From the NCBI GenBank assembly GCA_024220505.1, contig JAKZZE010000039.1:248001-312000 (forward strand): a DNA stretch of 64,000 bases. Reading direction: 5' to 3'. This DNA is from Rhizopus arrhizus. Lineage: Eukaryota; Mucoromycota; Mucoromycetes; Mucorales; Rhizopodaceae. The notes under the pieces are model-generated. The model ran no database searches, was not told where the DNA came from, and was given only the letters and a program-made list of their open reading frames with translations. Shown here piece after piece: positions 21,282 through 32,519 of this stretch (position 1 is the stretch's first letter; each line of letters opens with the position of its first letter). The translations under genes and the position numbers were made by a program.

Positions 21282-23800
21282 ATGAAAATCCCATTAGAAG
21301 ATTACTCTTCTGCAAACTTGAACTTGAGTTCATCACCTCAATTTACTGATTTTAAAAATTGGCGATTAAAAGTAGATGAAGGTGCACAAATTTGGCACTA
21401 TCTTGAATCGGAAGAAGAACGTAAAGCATGGCCCCAGTCTCTTTGCGAAAAATATCATTTGGGACTCCCAATAGTAAGAGGAAAAAAGAGCATGTTATGA
21501 ATAATATTTTATTTTGATGTATGTGCTAGGATGTACCTGAACTGGACAAAGCAAAGACACCGCTTCAAGCAGCGCGCAATGGTTTCGAGTTTTATAGACG
21601 TCTTCAAACAGAAGATGGTCATTGGGCAGGAGAATACGGTGGACCAATGTAATGATCTCTTTTTTTGTGCATAAATCTGTATTGACATTTGTAAGCTAGG
21701 TTCTTGCTGCCTGGATTAATCATTACCCATTACATTACACGAACACCTGTCCCTGAAGCAACTCGTGTTGAAATCATTCGTTATTTATTAAACAAGGCTA
21801 ACAAAGAAGATGGAGGTTGGGGCATTCACACTGAAGGCGTCTCTACTGTCTTTGGTACCGCGCTAAATTACGCTGTGCTTCGTATTTTGGGTCTTGGACC
21901 AGACCATCCTGCTATGGCAAAGGCTAGATCCACCCTTCATAAATTAGGTGGTGCTGCTTCTATTCCTGCATGGGGCAAATTTTGGCTAGCTGCTTTGGGT
22001 GTTTATGACTGGAAAGGCGTCAATCCAATTCCACCTGAACTATGGTAATGATGTTGTTTTTTAAAAGCTGAATTGTGGTTGAAAAAATGTATATATAGGG
22101 CTTTACCTAAATTCCTTCCTGTTTATCCAGGCAATTGGTGGGTTCATTGCAGGCTTGTTTATCTTCCAATGGGTTATGTCTACTCTCACCGTATAGCTGC
22201 ACCTTTAACTACCTTTACTCAATCCCTTCGAGAAGAACTATATACACAGCCTTACGAGACAATCAATTGGGATAAGCAGAGAAACAATGTTGCTGAAGTA
22301 GACCTGTATATGCCTCACACTAAGATAATGGATTTCTTAAATTGTAAGTACCATTATATAAAATAGTGAAATTATAAGGTTAATTTGCTTCTCGTTATAT
22401 AGATACTTTGACTTACTATGAGTCATTTGCTAAAAGAATCCCCTTTTTGAGAGATTATAGTCTCAAATTGACAATGGATCAAATTCGATGGGAGGATGAA
22501 AACACATCCTATGTTGATATTGGACCTGTCAATAAAGCTATGAACTGGCTTGTTTGCTATCATCACTATGGCAAAGATTCGTTTGAATTCAAAGAACATG
22601 TCAAACGTAACCCTCATTATTTGTGGATGGGCGCTGAAGGTATGATGATGAACGGCACAGACGGAAGTCAACTTTGGGATGCTACTTTTATCGCACAGGC
22701 ATGTGCTGAAGCTGATTTGGCTAAAGACCCAGCTTATCGTGAAAATATGATTAAAACCCTTGAGTTTATTGACTTGACTCAGGTAAACAAAGCATAAATG
22801 AGTAAAGCATTTTCCCTTATTAGCTTGCTAGATTCGAGAAAACCCCAAAGATAGCGACCAGTGTAATCGTCAACTTGCAAAAGGTGCTTGGCCATTTAGT
22901 ACAAGACGTCACGGTTATACCGTATCAGATTGTACAGCAGAGGCTATCAAGGCTGCAGTTATCATTCAAAGCCAACCAGAAATGCCCACTTTGATTAAAT
23001 CAGAGCGTTTTCATGATACTATTGACGTTTTACTTTCAATGCAAAACCCTTCGGGTGGTTTCGGAAGTTACGAAAGAAATCGCGCAACATCGCTTCTGGA
23101 AGCTTTGAATCCGGCTGAAGTATTTGGCAATATCATGGTCGAGTATGACTATCCTGAATGCACAACTGCAGCCTTGCTGGGATTCCGTAGTTTCATTAAA
23201 GTAGACCCTGTCTATCGTAGAGAAGAGATTGAAGAAGCATGCAGAAAATGCGTAAAGTACATTAAGAGTGTACAGGGAGAGGATGGTTCTTGGTATGGTG
23301 CATGGGCCATTTGCTATACTTATGCAGCCATGTTTGCTCTTGCAAGCTTAGCAAGTGTAGGTGAATACTACGAGAACTCAGACAGTGCTAAAAGAGGCTG
23401 TGATTTCTTAATTCAACACCAAAAAGAAGATGGTGGATGGGGTGAAAGTTATAAATCTTGTGAGACACACATATACTGTCAACACGAAAAATCTCAAGTT
23501 GTCAACACTGCGTTTGCTGTCATGGCTCTCTTAGATGCTAAATATCCTCACAAAGAGCCAATTCGTCGAGGTATTAAATTAATCATGAGTAGACAGCAAG
23601 CAAATGGTGAATGGTTACAAGAGGCCATTGAAGGGGTTTTCAACAAAAACTGTAAGACAATTGATTTTTTTTTTTTTTTGTTGTATTTTTTTTTAAAACT
23701 TTATTTAGGTGCTATATCCTACCCAAATTACAAATTTTCTTTCACCATTTGGGCACTTGGAAAATATGCCAAAGTGTACGGTGATAGCATTGAGCCTTAA
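21282..23800 (+). CDS. ERG7: Lanosterol synthase (oxidosqualene cyclase)
   Basis: The enzyme cyclises 2,3-oxidosqualene to lanosterol, the first cyclic step of ergosterol synthesis, at the ER or lipid-droplet membrane. Seven exons (21282-21473, 21530-21648, 21700-22044, 22099-22343, 22403-22782, 22832-23651, 23709-23800) give 730 residues, the usual fungal length. The catalytic acid lies in [13 protein letters not shown] repeats are visible ([61 protein letters not shown]). Other family landmarks are [15 protein letters not shown], the Trp-rich MSNPHYLW-like block ([20 protein letters not shown]) and [10 protein letters not shown] near the C-terminus. All junctions are GT-AG, and several introns end in TAG. 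This is the target of azole-independent cyclase inhibitors. No unusual substitution was noticed. Confidence 0.97.
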
Positions 23801-24420
23801 TGGAATAGAATCTGCACTATGTTGCTACATATTAAAAAATATTAAATTTGTAATATTCGCCCTTAAGCCGTGAAATTCAGATTATTAAGTCATTTTGAAT
23901 TCTGAGAAACTTGAATAGTTAAGTTGGCTTTGTACATTGAGTATTATTGTATGACTAGTCAAAGCTTTTATTTCTTATAATTTTCTATTTTTTCCCTTGA
24001 CTTAATTCATAGCTAATTTTTTTACATAAAAATATATCATCTAGACGCAGATTAAGATCAAAATCTAAAGCTTATAAAAGATAAAAAAAAAAAAAAAAGC
24101 TTGAACGCAAGATGAATACGAAGAATTAAAGAAAAGCCTTAGAAATTTTTGACATCAAACTTATATCGACTTCAGTGCAGTTCACTCCAACGAGGGCAAA
24201 ATAATTTTAGCATTAAAAAGTATTGGATTCAACTCCCAATTCAAGTAAATTATTGCTGACATCAAAATCCAATGTACTTTAAAAATGAGTTGACATGAAA
24301 ATAAAATATAAAAAATAGCACAAGTGTAGAATAGCATGAATCGCTTCCATGGTGTTTATTTATAATCTAGATCCTATAATAATATTAGTACATATAAACC
24401 ACATACAAACATTAACTCGC
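23801..24420. other. Intergenic region between convergent ERG7 and DRG1
   Basis: The 3' flanks of two convergent genes: AT-rich, with an A-run near 24084-24097 and no open frame of interest. Confidence 0.6.
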
Positions 24421-25962
24421 TTACTTTTTAACAATTTGTACAACATCTTCATCCATCAAGATGTGTTCTTTACCAACCTTTTGTGGGTTGTGTTTTACTG
24501 AAGCTCCCCAAACGTACGCGCTATTCAAATCAATTAATAAGCTTACTTTTTCTCTCCCATTCTACTTGATTACCATTTAAATTGATCAATAATTGACTTG
24601 TGAATACTGTTACAGAAATCCTCTACGCTACACTTATCTTGCGTAAGCACGACAGGCTGTTCATAATCTGGTAATTTTCCTTTTGGCTTAGTATAAATTC
24701 TAACAAGATTCAACTTTTGCCACATAAATTCCAATAATTCATCAAAGTTCCATTCATGATTTGCACAAATAGGGACAGCATTTGGAATCTTGTAAATAAG
24801 GTCCAATTCTTCAATAGAAATTTGGTCAATCTTATTGAGAACGTACACTGCTGGAATATAAATACTATACAGCATACTATCAGTCAATCTATGTCTTTTT
24901 CTTTTCTTGTATTCATTACCGGTTGCCTTCTACAACATCAATAAGGTCGTCAATAGTTGAATCTTCTTTAAAGGAAACATCCGCATTATGAATACGGTAT
25001 TCACTTAATACAGCCTTGACTTCGTCTTGTGTGATTTGGGTTAAAGGAACAGTATTAGTCATATTAATGCCACCTTTTTCTTTCTTCTTGAAAATGATGG
25101 CAGGCGGCTTTTTGTTCAATCTGATACCAAAACCTTCAAGTTCTTTTTCAATAATTTTCTTATCAGTCATTGGTTTCAAGACATCCAATACAATGAAAAT
25201 AAGTGAGCATGTACGAGCGACTATAGAAATTTTACTAAACGATTCAAAATTGCAGTTATTATTCTATTCTGTTTTACCTGCAATGACTTGACGACCTCTA
25301 CCTTTACCATCCTTGGCACCTTCAATAATACCGGGAAGGTCAAGAATCTAGTCGCGTATGTAAAATTAGACAGTGTTATCATAGACGCATATACAGCTTA
25401 CCTGAAGCTTAGCACCCTTGTATTGAATGATACCGGGAACAGTTGTAAGAGTTGTAAATTCATATGCACCAACTTCAGAAGTGGTACCAGTAAGTTTAGA
25501 CATCAAGGTTGATTTACCGACAGAAGGGAAACCTAGATCATATACAATAAATATTCATAACTAATTTAAAGCTGTCATCTGCTCTTACCAACAAAACCTA
25601 TACGAGCAATACCAGTTTTGGCAACATCGAAACCAACTTTATATAAAAAAATGAGTGGGATTAAAAAAAAAATCATTGTCAACAAAACTTCATACCTCCA
25701 CCACCACCTCCTCCTCCAGAGGGTGTAAGCAATTCTCGCTTCAACTTCGCAAGTTTAGCTTTTAATTGACCTAAATGAAATGAGGTGGCCTTGTTCTTTT
25801 GGGTCTTGGCCATCTCATTCTATAGCAAAATGTTTAATAACTTTTTTATTAGTTAGTTACTGAGTACATACTTCGATTTCCTATAGTTGTATCGATTAAT
25901 TAGTATTTTTTTCTATTTTTTTCAACTTTCTCCTCTACCTTGATTTTTTCTACAACACTCAT
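24421..25962 (-). CDS. RBG1: DRG1/Rbg1-type developmentally regulated GTP-binding protein
   Basis: DRG GTPases associate with translating ribosomes, with a DFRP/Tma46 partner, and help resolve stalls. Nine exons (25962-25939, 25880-25872, 25819-25696, 25636-25589, 25532-25402, 25347-25278, 25220-24920, 24864-24574, 24520-24421) give 365 residues, the normal length. Landmarks are [20 protein letters not shown], a Gly run (about eight), the P-loop [17 protein letters not shown], switch [12 protein letters not shown], switch [19 protein letters not shown], the guanine-specificity motif VLNKID, and a C-terminal TGS domain ([12 protein letters not shown] to [10 protein letters not shown]). Exon 2 is only 9 bp and codes Glu-Ile-Glu; it is needed to match the family N-terminus. 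The gene converges with ERG7 and lies tandem with the pectinesterase gene. Confidence 0.95.
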
Positions 25963-26212
25963 TTTACTTAAGAAAAAAAAATTTTTAAAGTACTTGCTTT
26001 AGCAATTCAAAATAAAACCTAAAGTGACAGCTTTGAATAGTCTCATATTCTAATTGGTTGTCTGAGATTAAGATCCAGTCTTCAAATAAAAAATGATTTA
26101 GAGCAAACAATTTTTGTAAATATTGTAAAGGTCAACAGTAGTTTTTTGATGATAACATGAGTATGATTTATTTCGTAGTTAAAAAAAAGAAAGAAATTAA
26201 TGAAATAATAAA

Positions 26213-27270
26213 CTATCGCTTGCTGTCAAAAAAAGCAACATCACCACCAAAAACTTTTCCAGCATTATATTGGGTGACTTCACCAGGAGTCAAACTTTTA
26301 GCAAACTTGGCACGAGCAGCAGTCCAAGGACGGGCACCACCATTCTTATATTCAGCATAGACAACATTGGCTGTGTTAGGATTGCTATCACTCCAACCAC
26401 TCCATCCAGCAGGCTTGATATGGCTACCAATTGTGGAGTTCATAATAATCACGCGAGAGTACTTGCCCCAAGGACGAGCAAAAAAGCAAGTGTTTTCAAA
26501 TTGTGAAGGTGAAGAGAAAGAAATGGAAGGGTTGTAAGTCTTTGAAAGAGGGCCAGATGGGACAGTAGCTTGGAATGTACATTGATTAAAGTAGAATCCA
26601 CCTGGACCATTGACAGAGTCTCTACCGTGAGCAGTAACAGAAGTACCTCTTTGGTTAGATGCAATGACGCACTTATCAAAATATCCTAAGAAGTAACCAT
26701 TAGTTTGAGAGGGATATCCTCGTGATTTTCAAGCAATTTACCAGTGCCGAATCCCCAAATAAAGTCCACTGAACCTTCAATATGGCAATTTCTAAAGTAA
26801 CCAGAGCCACTGCGATTAATTAAAAGGGTATCTTGAAAACCATAGATTTTGACATTTTTGAAATAAGCTTGAGGAGCATCAAGATGCAAAGCCACGTTGG
26901 CAACTCTTCCTTGCTTAAAAGTATTGGCAATAATAATGTTTTCAAGCATGACATTCTTGCCCTTAATCGTCAAAACAGCAGAGTCAGCAGTACTTCCAGT
27001 AGGAGAACTAGTATCATGACCAGAAGCATATTGAATAGTGACAATACCACTAGTAGGCTTCAAGATTAAATTGGGGCGTGTGATAGTAAACTTTTCTGTG
27101 TATGTTCCTGGGGCAATGAGAACAGTATAGGATTCGGCATTATTTGGGAGAGAGGCAATAGCCTTGCTAATGGACTTGAATTTACAAGAAGAACATACGT
27201 TGATGGTACCAGCGAAAGCCAATTGGACGCATAAGAGCACCAAAGCAAAAAGACTTAAGGAAGAGTACAT
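26213..27270 (-). CDS. Secreted pectinesterase (pectin methylesterase, CE8)
   Basis: The enzyme removes methyl groups from homogalacturonan, opening plant pectin to polygalacturonases and lyases. Two exons (27270-26742 and 26685-26213) encode 333 residues. A signal peptide is clear (MYSSLSLFALVLLCVQLAFA). Pectinesterase motifs in order are APGTYTEK, NVALHLDAPQAYFKN (in the QAVALR region), the catalytic block GFQDTLL, the second Asp in GSVDFIWGFG (usually DFIFG), and the Arg-Trp site in CFFARPWGKYSRV (usually GRPW). The Trp in FIWG and the Ala before RPW are conservative departures. The catalytic Gln, two Asp and Arg are present, so activity is likely. A TATA box sits about 45 bp before the ATG. 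The gene suggests growth on plant material. Confidence 0.93.
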
Positions 27271-27312
27271 TGTCGGTGACAAGAAGAAAAAAAAAGAAAA
27301 TAGAGGAATAGA

Positions 27313-27325
27313 ACTATTTATATAG
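27313..27325 (-). promoter_or_regulatory. TATA box of the pectinesterase gene
   Basis: On the minus strand GCTATATAAATAG lies about 45 bp before the start codon at 27270, followed by a CT-rich leader. It resembles the arrangement at the oxidase gene. Confidence 0.55.
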
Positions 27326-28502
27326 CCATATAAGAAAAAAGAAAGAAAGAGAGAAACGTGATATGTGAAAGTATGTTCAATTAAAGTACACAGGTTACAA
27401 ACATTGTTAGCTTTTTTGTACACGCAATTTTCAGAAACCTTTTACTGTCAGTAAGTTCCGTGAAAGCGTATAATTAATTAATTACCATTAATGACTTGTC
27501 CAACCATCTCAAACCAAGTATAAAGCCATTATACTTTGATGTCCGATTCAATACCTGATATTTCTCGCATTTTATTTTCTATCTTTATTTTACATAGGCT
27601 TGTTTCGCTGAGCTTACGATTCGATAAATAAAGCATTTCTTCCTCTTTTATATACATGCATATATATATAACAGGTCACTCAAGTAGTTTCATATTCTAA
27701 ATTACTCATAATTTCCATAGACTTCATGTTTCTTTATTATTAGACCACAGTAAGCAGAGGGGAGGGAGGAATTTAGTTACACAACAAAGTTACATTCACA
27801 TGCTACTAAAACTCCAACCATAGCCAATGTGAACAATAATCATACAATGCCCTTTATCTTTTCTTAAAAAGATTCTATGCAGGCCAACTTCCACAATTAG
27901 CATGTAAGATACGTTTCCTATATCTTTTTTGATAAAAGTATAAACTTCTTTTAATCGTGATTAGTCAATTGTTTTAAATGTCAATGTTACATATTTATAT
28001 TATTGTCAATGGTTTTACTAGTTTTTTTTTGAAACACAGCAAAAAGTTACCAATGTTTGAATTTCTTGTGTATGAAGTTTTGTTCTGATGTCGCACTATT
28101 GCAAGCTAAAAAAAAAATACAGCAGATAATTATGAAGATGCTAAATTGTGATACTTTTTTTAACAAGTTACCTCTGAGTTTTATTGAAATGAATCTGTAG
28201 TAACAAGTATACTTATTAAAGAGATTATGATAAAAATCGTTTTCCACCGTGAAATTCAATAAAAGTATCCTACTTGAAATAAAACATGAATAGAAAACGG
28301 CATTATGATATGGACGGTAATCGACATTAAATATGAATAATAATTGAGAACATTTAGGCTGACATAAATTGATATGTTTCACTTGAATTACCTTTTTTTT
28401 TTTTTTTTTTTTTTGGTAATAGAAACCTAAGTTGCATACCAATGTTTAAGACTATAGAGTATTACTATGTCAAGCTGTTGCAAATCTTAATTTTTACTGC
28501 TG

Positions 28503-28504
<2 letters not shown>
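27326..28504. other. AT-rich intergenic DNA
   Basis: Upstream region of the pectinesterase gene. One minus-strand ORF (28047-28442) is Phe/Ile/Lys-rich, starts in a poly-Lys run made by a T-tract, and looks like AT-driven noise. A TA-repeat lies near 27655-27672. Confidence 0.4.
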
Positions 28505-28552
<48 letters not shown>

Positions 28553-29180
28553 GTGTAGCACTGAGTCGTGCACCTTTGGTTAATAATTTATAAAGAAAAT
28601 ACACGTAATATTAAATGAGATTAGACGCTCTTCTGTGGAGCATTTGTATGGCGACTATTGTTCACGAAATTAGTTTTGCGAATAAGACAAGTGTCACTTG
28701 CAACCACTTCTTGTGACCAGTATTGTTGTTTATCAAAGGGAAGGCTCTAGTAAAAATTCTAGAGTAACAGGAGAGTACTGGCGACTATATCGAGAAACTT
28801 GAGCTATAACGAGGAGATGACTGAGGGATCAGACAAGACAGGACGAGCAATGGTAGCAAAGTTAAATGTTGAGGGATCAATTAAAAATCTATTGGTGATT
28901 GTTTGTCATATTTCTTTGCGGAAAAAACATGGCCAGAAGAAATGTTCTTTTGTATCAATACTGCCACATTAAGTACAAGATGGATCAGAAAATTTCGCGG
29001 GAATAATACGATGCAGAAAATCTTTGCAGGAAAGCTTGTGATGGTATAAACGCCAAAGAATATCATGGGCATAGTGAGGAAGAGATGTACCCTAAAAACA
29101 ACGCCAGTCTTGATGATTAAAGCTATGGAATAAACAGAGCAAAGTAGAAAGTTCTGGAAGTAGAGGGATATGGAGCTATA
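28505..29180 (-). mobile_element. LINE 3' fragment with a poly(A) tail (minus strand)
   Basis: A T-run of about 46 bases (28505-28550) is the poly(A) tail of a minus-strand LINE. The minus strand near 28900-29100 translates to AHDILWRLYHHKLSCKDFLH and IPAKFSDPSCT, then CGSIDTKEHFF, the C-terminal region and zinc-knuckle-like end of L1-like ORF2. Stops interrupt the frame. Only the last 650 bp or so remain. Confidence 0.75.
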
Positions 29181-29339
29181 TAGTATTCAAGGAAATTATA
29201 CATTCTTTTCACAAACTATTCATACATCTTCAGAAAAAATTTCGTTTAGATTATGAATTGCACAAAAAAAAAACTACATTGGCTTACGGTTCAAACAGTC
29301 TTCGAATCCAGATCCTAAACATCTAAAAAACTCTTGAGT

Positions 29340-29900
29340 ATCGCTCAAGTGGATTTTGTTGCATGCATCTTTATTTCTAGACAATCACATCTCGTCCTGC
29401 GAAAGCTCTTTTCTTTTAAGCTTACTTCTATATACTGACCAAAACTGTTCAATTGGGTTGAACTCAGAGGAGTAAGTCGGAAGATAAACACAGCCTTAAC
29501 CAAGCTGCTCTACTTTTTTTTTATATCGGTATTCTTGTTAATAGGAGTATTGTCCATAACAATGTACCTGCTCTTCAATTACTCTTATTGATACAAAATA
29601 TCAACAGCATTTGCAATGAAATTATAGTACTCAGTAACATTTCCCCTTTTAGCATTTTCAAAAGTTTGAGTACTACCTGCTGTCTTCCTCTTCTTCAAAG
29701 GAATAGGTGCTCTTTGTCTTTTTATTCTGTTTATTACATCATAAGGAGAAATAGCGTTCAAATAGTTGTTGTTTTGGTCCTTGTCTTGGGTACATATGCA
29801 AAAGCACAGCAACCCCAATTTTTCAATCCTGCCACTGAGCGCCTCATGTTCATTTAGCTTTATCCATTTATTGATACATCCATAATTATGTTTAGCCATT
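29340..29900 (-). mobile_element. Decayed IS630/Tc1-like transposase fragment
   Basis: On the minus strand, AKRGNVTEYYNFIANAVDIL parallels the SKGTVTGHYISFLKATMDEM segment of the IS630 copies in this window. It is followed, in broken frames, by a second-Asp motif related to VMDNTPINKN and a relic of the NPIEQFWS region near 29440-29460. There are several stops and shifts. No terminal repeats were found. Confidence 0.6.
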
Positions 29901-30720
29901 AGCTTTGTTTAAATGTTCCATAACAAATAATAAGCATTGCTATTGTAATCCTTTAAAAGAATTGGTAACCAAAATAAATTACAAGTAATAGAAAAATTTT
30001 AATAGAAGAAAGATAACCTTTTATTTCGCTTTTTTTTTTGTATATGTTTATTATTTCTAGTTTGGGAAATTACATCTTCATTTCTTTGCCTTGATGCAGG
30101 ATAATCGTAAAATTTTACTATTTGGATTTTGGATTGGGATTGATGATTTAAATGTTTGTTTAGGTATTCTGTGTTTTGACTGCCTATTAACATGTGTTTC
30201 TGTTGAGTCCCTTTCAATATCTAACTTTTGTTTCTTTACTAATAATGCACTACTGGCAGTATTAATCAAAGTGATATTAATAAAAGTGATGTTATGACCA
30301 AAAATACTGTCAGTGTCGATTCCATAAACAAAGAAACAGAAACTAAATACAGAGATGACCCAATGAAAGCAAAACATGATAGGTCTTCTGAAAAGTCCTG
30401 ATTATTATGGGCCCCAAGACAAAGAAACTACGATTAAGCACCCTTAAAATAAACACACTTTAATAAAGAACATCTTGCTTCTAGCTAAAAAGTTCTATTG
30501 TTTCCGACTTATTTGATTATCACTAGGAAAATCACAACGTTATATAAATCCCCGTCTATTTCCTTCTTTCTCTTACTTTTGTCAATTCTACATTCATACC
30601 TTATTAAATTGAGACAGCATTAATTATAGATACATATTCAAACGGGTAAGTCATGCTTAATATAAAATAATAATTGATCTCTCACACCTTTCCCATTTCA
30701 TTAGTGGTACTAGCTTTCAT
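29901..30720. other. Unassigned AT-rich stretch with short ORFs
   Basis: A minus-strand ORF (30377-30078) begins with a hydrophobic segment and continues with a basic tail, but I cannot assign it. A TATA-like element and CT-rich stretch (about 30540-30575), and a possible 5' untranslated intron (GTAAGT near 30645 to TAG near 30705), suggest transcription toward the right. Confidence 0.3.
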
Positions 30721-30722
30721 CA

Positions 30723-31014
30723 TGAATAAAGATTCTCAACAGAGTACTTCAGCTGGCATCATGAGTACTACTGAGACACTTGCTTCTATGTTATTTGCCA
30801 TGGTCTACTTAGATAATCAAATATTCTGATCAATGATTATCAAAATTGTTTGCTGATTTGATTTTTTTTTTTTTTGTTTCTTAGATGTACCAATCAAAAT
30901 TACAAAGTGACCGTGCAAAACATTTCAGATGTTGAAGAGCTTCGTGAACGTTTATGGAGTTGGGATTTGGCAGCATATCTAAATACGATTCATATTGTTC
31001 GTAGCCTTCGCTGA
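30723..31014 (+). CDS. Possible small two-exon gene, function unknown
   Basis: Behind a TATA-like box, an ATG at 30723 opens MNKDSQQSTSAGIMSTTETL, followed by ASMLFAM. After a T-rich stretch ending TTTCTTAG (near 30884), a coding-like segment reads NYKVTVQNISDVEELRERLW, continues to SWDLAAYLNTIHIV and ends in TGA at 31012-31014. No donor with matching phase was found between the two parts, so it may be a remnant. No family was recognised. Confidence 0.25.
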
Positions 31015-31459
31015 AATGGTGAAAGATTAGGGAGTTTTCAACGTGCTGGGGCTGAAAGAAGAGGCCCAACCAGAAGAAGAAGATGATCTGAAGAGAATGA
31101 AGAAGGACGAGTTTTCCCTAGAACCCTGTAAATTTCCAATACTGTTATCGCTGTGTTACCCTAGATGCACTTTGGTAAGCTTGAACTTAAATAGCTTGGT
31201 ATTTTGTTTATTAACATTCGGTTGTTACACCTTTTATCATTAAATGTAGGTTTCGGGTTATTGGTAAGTTTCATATTGATATATTATCTATTTTCTACCT
31301 TTTTTTTTTTTTTCATTATATGTACTCACTATTGCTATTATTCTTATTCTATTTTTTGCACCAATTTTTCTTCTACTTTTGCTCAAAAAATTTTCTGCTT
31401 CTACACGAAATTTAATTTTACTTTTGCACCATTTTTTTTATTTTCTGTTCGTAGAGGTC
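31015..31459. other. Unassigned stretch
   Basis: A short plus-strand ORF (31043-31243) has an acidic/basic stretch (EEAQPEEEDDLKRMKKDEF). Nothing else is supported. T-rich DNA follows to the LINE fragment. Confidence 0.25.
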
Positions 31460-32400
31460 ATCTAGTTAAGATTCAACTGAAGCAAAGTGAGTTGTACTTG
31501 CAGCATCGGTAGGCTGGCGCAAAAGGCGAATGCGTGTATGTTGCAAATAAGTATGGTGGTGACAACGTTTAGCTGCAGCCTCGTTGGAATATGCCTGAAT
31601 AAAGCTTTTCAAACGGCATGTGAGAAAATCCCACTGGTGAAGAGCATCTAAATTGGGTATGTAGTATTCAGTATTTGCACAGAAGACTGTCAATTCCTTG
31701 TATAAGCGTAGATCTTCAGCGAGGGAAGGGCTACAACGCCAGAGACCCGGTCCTGTTTGTGTTTGGTCTAAATTAAGGCGAACTGAGATAGCGGAGTAAT
31801 CGCAACGGGCAACATACTGCAGATCTGTTTTGGAAACCATATCAATCAAGTCATCTGTCACCAGCAGGATCTCAATGGTAGAAATGTTGCGAAAGGTTGA
31901 AAGGTTACGTCTGCCCGAATCCTCATAAGCTGGGTTGTTTCAATACGAGTGAAGTCATTGTACACCATTTTGAATTGATTGGTTGGGTTGATAGCAGTAG
32001 ACGTTGGTGTTAAAATCGTCTAGTAGCATGCTTCGAGCAAGTGGAAGCTAATCGATTGGCATAGTAAAAGGAAAAGAATAAAAGAAGCTATTTTGCTCCC
32101 TGCTGAAGGCTGGTATATAAAAAATATGAACGTTAATAGGATCATACAAACCTGAGAAATGATTAATTTGGGCCACCAGGAGGCGACCGTCTCTTGAGGA
32201 CTATAAAGGCGCGATAGTAAGCATAGGATTGAAGGATAGTAGACTGCAGTGTTGGCCTAAGTACTAGATGATAATTGGAGACACTATTCAAAGCGTGATT
32301 GTGATGAGATTGAAGAGGCCTGAGTATTTTTTTGAGGCCTTGACAGTTAAGTGAGGTCGCAGCTACAGCCGCACCAAATAAATTTTCCGACAAAATACTG
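31460..32400 (-). mobile_element. LINE endonuclease-region fragment
   Basis: On the minus strand, SLNCQGLKKILRPLQSH (near 32340) resembles the start of an apurinic-type endonuclease domain. The stretch 31861-31466 contains ARCDYSAISVRLNLDQTQTG followed by PGLWRCSPSLAEDLRLY. This is the end of the endonuclease domain of L1-like ORF2, where SDH and PG.WR..N/PSL are usual. Frames between the two pieces are broken. It belongs to a different copy from the 3' fragments elsewhere in the window. Confidence 0.7.
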
Positions 32401-32519
32401 AAATAAAATTTTGAAATAATATGGCATGTAAGTTCAAGACCAATTAATACGTGTATACTTAAAATTGGGATTTCAAATCTTGAGAAAAGGAAGGTTCAGA
32501 TGTTTATTTTAAGGATGTA

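Noticed and set aside
28047..28442. 131-codon minus-strand ORF
   Set aside because: Starts in a poly-Lys run from a T-tract and is Phe/Ile/Lys-rich as expected for random AT-rich DNA.
29280..29315. B-box-like sequence of a tRNA gene
   Set aside because: GGTTCAAA and TTCGAATCC occur separately, but no acceptor stem or A box can be folded around them.
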